DNA of 17,003 nucleotides from an uncultured Clostridia bacterium (lineage in GTDB: Bacteria; Bacillota; Clostridia; Lachnospirales; Lachnospiraceae), in NCBI GenBank assembly GCA_947178045.1, contig CAMWWR010000003.1, positions 1-17,003 on the forward strand. The letters run 5' to 3'. Every line of letters starts with the position of its first letter. Within the stretch, counting starts at the first letter, position 1. Shown here piece after piece: positions 14,428 through 17,003 of this stretch. Position numbers and translations under genes: made by a program. Under the pieces are notes generated by a model, which ran no database searches, had not been told where the DNA came from, and was given only the letters and a program-made list of their open reading frames with translations.

Positions 14428-16038
14428 TCATCGCTCCACACGGAAGATCCTGCCGTCCCTCACCTCGAGAATGTCCGTAGCCACCCTGCGGATAAATTCC
14501 TCGTCGTGGGAAACAAATACAAGCGTCCCCTCGTATTCGGCAAACATGGCTTCCAGTGCCTCGATGGACGGGATATCAAGATAGTTCGTCGGCTCGTCGA
14601 GGATGAGAAGATTTACCCGCGAAACAAACAATCTTGCAAAAGCAAGCTTAATACGTTCACCGCCGGACAGAATTCCGGCCGGCTTTTTCATATCGCTTTC
14701 AAAAAAGAGCAGACGGGACAGGGTGGTGCGCGCGATCGCCTCCTTCTGAATGCTCACATCCATCACGTTTTCCAGGACGGTTCTGGAATAATCGAGCGTG
14801 GAAAGATTCTGTTCAAACAGACCGACGGCTGCCTTCGGCACAACAGAAATCCGCCCCGACATAATGCCGGATATTGCAGGCCGGGCACATTCCTCCGCCT
14901 GACGGGGCCGCCCGGCGAATTGATCCTGCTCCATAAACCGGTTCTGCGCAGCCTCCTGAATCAGATGCACCAATGTAGTTTTGCCCGCACCGTTGTTCCC
15001 GACAATGGCAACCCGGCTGTGGTTGGCAATCTGAAAAGAAGCGTTTTGAAAGATCTCCGGGCCGTTTTTATAGGAAAAGCAAATATCCTCCCCACGGATA
15101 ACGATTCGGTTTTCCGGCGGATCGGTCAGTCGGAAATCGGGACGGATCCCCGGCAGCTCACGGGGCTTTTCCTTCACCTCCAGCGCGTTGATGCGCTGCT
15201 GTACATTTGCTGCCGACTTCTCCATTTTTCTCGCCTTTGCATCCTTCGGGTGATGGGATAGAAAATTGCGCAGCCCGGCTTCGCGCGGAGACATGTTTTT
15301 CGGGCGCTTGTCAATCTGCTTCGCATGCACCTTCTTTTCCTGATAAACCTTCTCCAGCCGACGCTTCTCTGCCGTGTAGCTCTCATATTCCGTCCACTGC
15401 CTCGCGACGGCGGCCTGCTTTTGTTCCGTATAATCGTCATAATTTCCGTCATAGCTTGTCAGCCCTCCGTGCTCGAGCTCGATGATCCGCGAGCACAGCG
15501 CGTTGAGCAGCGCGCGGTCATGGCTGACGATAATCATGGTATCGATCGCCTGCAGTCTGCGCGTCAGCACGGCAATCCCGCTGCGGTCAAGATTTGAGGT
15601 CGGCTCGTCAAAAAAGACGAGCGGCCGGTCGCCGGAAAGGGCGTAAGCCAGGCGGAGGCGCGTCTCCTCTCCGCCGCTGACCTCTTCCGCCCATACCTTA
15701 TCCTGAATATGAAGATCACTGACAGCCTTTCCGTCCAGTGCAAAGCGGTCAAATCCCAAACGATTCCGCGAAAATGAATCAGGATCAGAATCCTCGTCCG
15801 GCATCTCCTCCGCAAACTGGCGGAAAAAACAGATATCGCACGCTGTCTTCACGGTGCCGCGGTCAGGAATCAGCTCTTCTGCAAGAACGCGCAGCAGCGT
15901 GGTTTTGCCGGCGCCGTTCGCGCCGACCAGTCCGATTCTCTCCCCCTCATAGACCGCCAGACGGTCAATATTAAGAACCTCCTGCTCTCCGAATTTCATC
16001 TGTATATTTTCTGCTTGAATAAGTAATTTTGACGTCAT
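14428..16038 (-). CDS. ABC-F ATPase, antibiotic-resistance (ribosome-protection) type
   Basis: 536 aa. ATG 16038 is chosen because GGAGGG lies just upstream; a longer frame to 16116 has no site. Two nucleotide-binding domains lie on one chain with no membrane segment. Domain 1 has GANGAGKT (39-46), VSGGEETR (120-127) and FFDEPTSNLD (142-151); domain 2 has GNNGAGKT (347-354), LSGGERIK (457-464) and LLILDEPTNYLD (477-488). The linker between them (about 205-300, rich in Lys/Arg, with KRPKNMSPREAGLRN and KARKMEKS) is the Vga/Lsa/CplR style. In those proteins it reaches into the ribosome and displaces lincosamide, streptogramin A or pleuromutilin antibiotics. Domain 2 carries about 20 extra residues (362-395) before its Q-loop. 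Resistance is inferred from family resemblance; a housekeeping translation role remains possible. The long leader upstream fits regulated resistance genes of this class. Confidence 0.88.
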   Translation of the reverse strand: MTSKLLIQAENIQMKFGEQEVLNIDRLAVYEGERIGLVGANGAGKTTLLRVLAEELIPDRGTVKTACDICFFRQFAEEMPDEDSDPDSFSRNRLGFDRFALDGKAVSDLHIQDKVWAEEVSGGEETRLRLAYALSGDRPLVFFDEPTSNLDRSGIAVLTRRLQAIDTMIIVSHDRALLNALCSRIIELEHGGLTSYDGNYDDYTEQKQAAVARQWTEYESYTAEKRRLEKVYQEKKVHAKQIDKRPKNMSPREAGLRNFLSHHPKDAKARKMEKSAANVQQRINALEVKEKPRELPGIRPDFRLTDPPENRIVIRGEDICFSYKNGPEIFQNASFQIANHSRVAIVGNNGAGKTTLVHLIQEAAQNRFMEQDQFAGRPRQAEECARPAISGIMSGRISVVPKAAVGLFEQNLSTLDYSRTVLENVMDVSIQKEAIARTTLSRLLFFESDMKKPAGILSGGERIKLAFARLFVSRVNLLILDEPTNYLDIPSIEALEAMFAEYEGTLVFVSHDEEFIRRVATDILEVRDGRIFRVER

Positions 16039-16384
16039 CAAATCCCTCCTGTCCGAAAAAGAGAGATTATCGGCAGACCCGGTCCCCGGTCGGAAAGCCC
16101 CTTTCAGAAGCCGCATTCAGGGCGCAAAATTCCCCCTGAGAAATCATACCATGTCAATCGTGTGAAAAGGCGCGAATCACGCACATCGAAAAGGCTCGAC
16201 CAACCGCTCGATAATCTCCGTTGCCACAGGGACGGTAAAAACTGACGCACAGGCCCGCAAAAAAGCCTTCTGCATCCACTCATCCTGTGAAATTGCAGCA
16301 AATTCAGGGAATTACCGAATAATAATCATAGGTCGACCACCTTTCAGAAATTTCGCGGGAAACCTCGAGAACGCTCCCTGCGAT
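16039..16384 (-). promoter_or_regulatory. Long 5' leader of the ABC-F mRNA
   Basis: About 345 nt separate the predicted transcription start (near 16384) from the ABC-F ATG. Such leaders with a short uORF are typical of drug-inducible ABC-F genes, where a stalled ribosome changes the RNA fold. The 3' part contains G/C-rich complementary runs (GACC/GGTC pairs around 16075-16092) and CCGA/TCGG flanking the U-rich stretch at 16051-16055. I could not fold a single clear attenuator by eye. Confidence 0.55.
16177..16329 (-). pseudogene. Leader uORF MIIIR, continuing in frame as a 44-codon open stretch after TAA
   Basis: On the minus strand GAAAGGTGG is followed after 8 nt by ATG ATT ATT ATT CGG TAA (16312-16329), a five-residue peptide MIIIR. 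The same frame then stays open from FPEFAAISQDEW at 16309 to a TGA at 16177. This second part includes an internal Met (position 19 of the frame) and the stretch TVPVATEIIERLVEPF, which looks like real protein rather than chance translation. Two readings fit. MIIIR may be a regulatory leader peptide, as in other ABC-F leaders. Or a small protein of about 50 residues has been broken by a nonsense change (CAA to TAA would be one transition). The type given here reflects the second reading, which is not certain. Confidence 0.5.
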
Positions 16385-16390
16385 GGTCTT

Positions 16391-16419
16391 ATCATAATGG
16401 ACGAACAGGGGATTGTCAA
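16391..16419 (-). promoter_or_regulatory. Canonical promoter of the ABC-F gene
   Basis: On the minus strand TTGACA (16414-16419), a 17-bp spacer and TATGAT (16391-16396). An A-tract (16424-16431 read in reverse) lies immediately upstream of the -35 and could act as an UP element. That A-tract is also the flank of the MITE-like element. Confidence 0.82.
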
Positions 16420-16433
16420 GGGATTTTTTTTAA

Positions 16434-16638
16434 CTTGAGTTTCCCCATTTTACATTTCGGGTCGGAAGGAACTGTTCTTTCTGCAAAGGAATGTTAAAAA
16501 AACGCCGGCACTTGAAATTTTCAAGCTTTAGCGCCGAAAATTTCTTAGTGTCCGTTGCGTTTTTTTCCAAGCGAAAGCGTGTCCGTGCAGAAAGAAGCAG
16601 TTCCCGTATATCCGAAATGTAAAATGGGGAAACTCAAG
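16434..16638. mobile_element. MITE-like 205-bp hairpin element with 52/53-bp terminal inverted repeats
   Basis: The left arm 16434-16485 and right arm 16586-16638 are inverted copies. The outer 27 bp, from CTTGAGTTTCCCCATTTTAC onward, are identical and the inner 25 nearly so. Pairing continues inward: AAAAAAACGC with GCGTTTTTTT, then CACTTGAAATTTTC with GAAAATTTCTTAGTG, leaving a loop around AAGCTTTAGCGCC. The whole element is thus an imperfect palindrome. A/T-rich flanks look like a target duplication: 16423-16433 (ATTTTTTTTAA) and 16639-16649 (ATTTTTTTAAA). There is no coding capacity, as expected of a non-autonomous element moved by a transposase elsewhere. It could alternatively be a structured intergenic RNA. 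It lies between the ABC-F promoter and the next gene's terminator. Confidence 0.8.
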
Positions 16639-16653
16639 ATTTTTTTAAAGAGA

Positions 16654-16708
16654 CGGAGCTGCCGCACCGGTTGAAACCATTGGTTTCTTTATCAGCACGC
16701 CAGCTCCG
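16654..16708 (-). terminator. Terminator after the DUF6514-like gene
   Basis: CGGAGCTG (16654-16661) pairs with CAGCTCCG (16701-16708); a nested hairpin GAAACC-ATT-GGTTTC lies at 16673-16687. On the minus strand TCTCTTT follows; on the + strand TTTTTT follows at 16710-16715, so it may work both ways. The only adjacent gene that would use it is the minus-strand gene stopping at 16757. Its first 15 bases closely match the start of the terminator hairpin region at 11860. Confidence 0.65.
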
Positions 16709-16756
16709 CTTTTTTATCCCTGAAAATCGAATTACCCTTGTGTTTCACTGTATTCT

Positions 16757-17003
16757 TCAGACAAAATAGCTCCCAATAATACAATCCTCGACCACATACC
16801 TGGCCTGTTCCGGCTCCAAATCGTATTTGTTCAAGAGCTCACAAATTCGATTTGCCTCCCCTTCTTCTCTTGCTACATCATGCTGAAGCAGGACTGTTTC
16901 CCCGTCCCTTTCGAAAAAAATTCCGTAGGTGGTATACATTGTTCCATAAGAATCCAGGCGCTCCATCCTGAGATCATAAAAATTTTTTGTATTGTCATAT
17001 TGT
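16757..17003 (-). CDS. DUF6514-like small protein, 3' part (partial)
   Basis: The frame stays open to the window edge, giving 81 residues and a TGA stop. An internal ATG at 16966 gives 69 residues, but the in-frame codons before it (QYDNTKNFYDLR) read like genuine protein, and no good ribosome binding site precedes that ATG, so the true start is probably outside. Features are MYTTYGIFFERDG (a YGI motif), a middle acidic segment (LLQHDVAREEGEANRICELLNKYDLEPEQ) broken here into its parts LLQHDVAREE and LLNKYDLEPEQ, and a closing VVEDCIIG. This pattern is like the small clostridial family DUF6514, whose function is unknown. The assignment is from memory of the family pattern and is moderate only. 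Confidence 0.68.
   Translation of the reverse strand, partial: QYDNTKNFYDLRMERLDSYGTMYTTYGIFFERDGETVLLQHDVAREEGEANRICELLNKYDLEPEQARYVVEDCIIGSYFV

Noticed and set aside
16104..16301. 65-codon frame on the minus strand in the ABC-F leader
   Set aside because: Its only starts are a TTG and an ATG without a spaced ribosome binding site, its composition (many Arg, Trp, Cys) looks like off-frame translation, and it overlaps the better-supported frame at 16177-16329.

Overview
The window reads as chromosome of a Gram-positive anaerobe of the class Clostridia, probably a gut Lachnospiraceae- or Oscillospiraceae-like species. The case rests on strong GGAGG-type ribosome binding sites, extended -10 promoters (TGCTAnnAT), a DUF6514-like small protein, an antibiotic-resistance-type ABC-F ATPase, a GH127 arabinofuranosidase and a TerB_N/TerB_C gene followed by a BrxD-like ATPase and an Lhr-like helicase. 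This is inference from gene content; no rRNA or other taxonomic marker is present. The coding DNA is moderately GC-rich.

Left part (1-5030, + strand): the tail of an ABC exporter; a tandem 52-bp repeat that starts on the exporter stop codon; a basic 268-aa protein carrying an isolated OadB-like GGSDGPT motif; a single-chain fusion of an SsuC/TauC-type permease and an SsuB/TauB-type ATPase joined by a repetitive Gln/His/Arg linker; and, from its own promoter, a surface lipoprotein with a gluzincin-like HEYCH motif.

Centre (5050-10843, + strand): a strong promoter drives three genes: a TerB_N/TerB_C protein, a BrxD/DUF2791-type ATPase and an Lhr/BrxHI-type SF2 helicase. This looks like a self-contained DNA-processing or defence-like module that has the ATPase and helicase pair known from some BREX systems, but none of the methylase, PglZ or other BREX genes. 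It is the best candidate here for an under-described system. The TerB protein and the helicase both carry long repetitive linkers.

Right part: a CMP-kinase-like P-loop protein with a possible ParB-like tail has its own promoter and ends at a strong hairpin terminator facing a convergent two-gene operon (GH127 followed by a 118-aa unknown). Upstream on the minus strand lies an ARE-type ABC-F gene with a canonical promoter and a leader of about 345 nt. The leader holds a five-codon uORF (MIIIR) that, past its TAA, continues in frame as a further 44-codon open frame. A 205-bp near-perfect hairpin element with 52-53-bp terminal inverted repeats (MITE-like) sits directly upstream of the ABC-F promoter. 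Beyond it are a terminator and the 3' part of a DUF6514-like gene that runs off the window.
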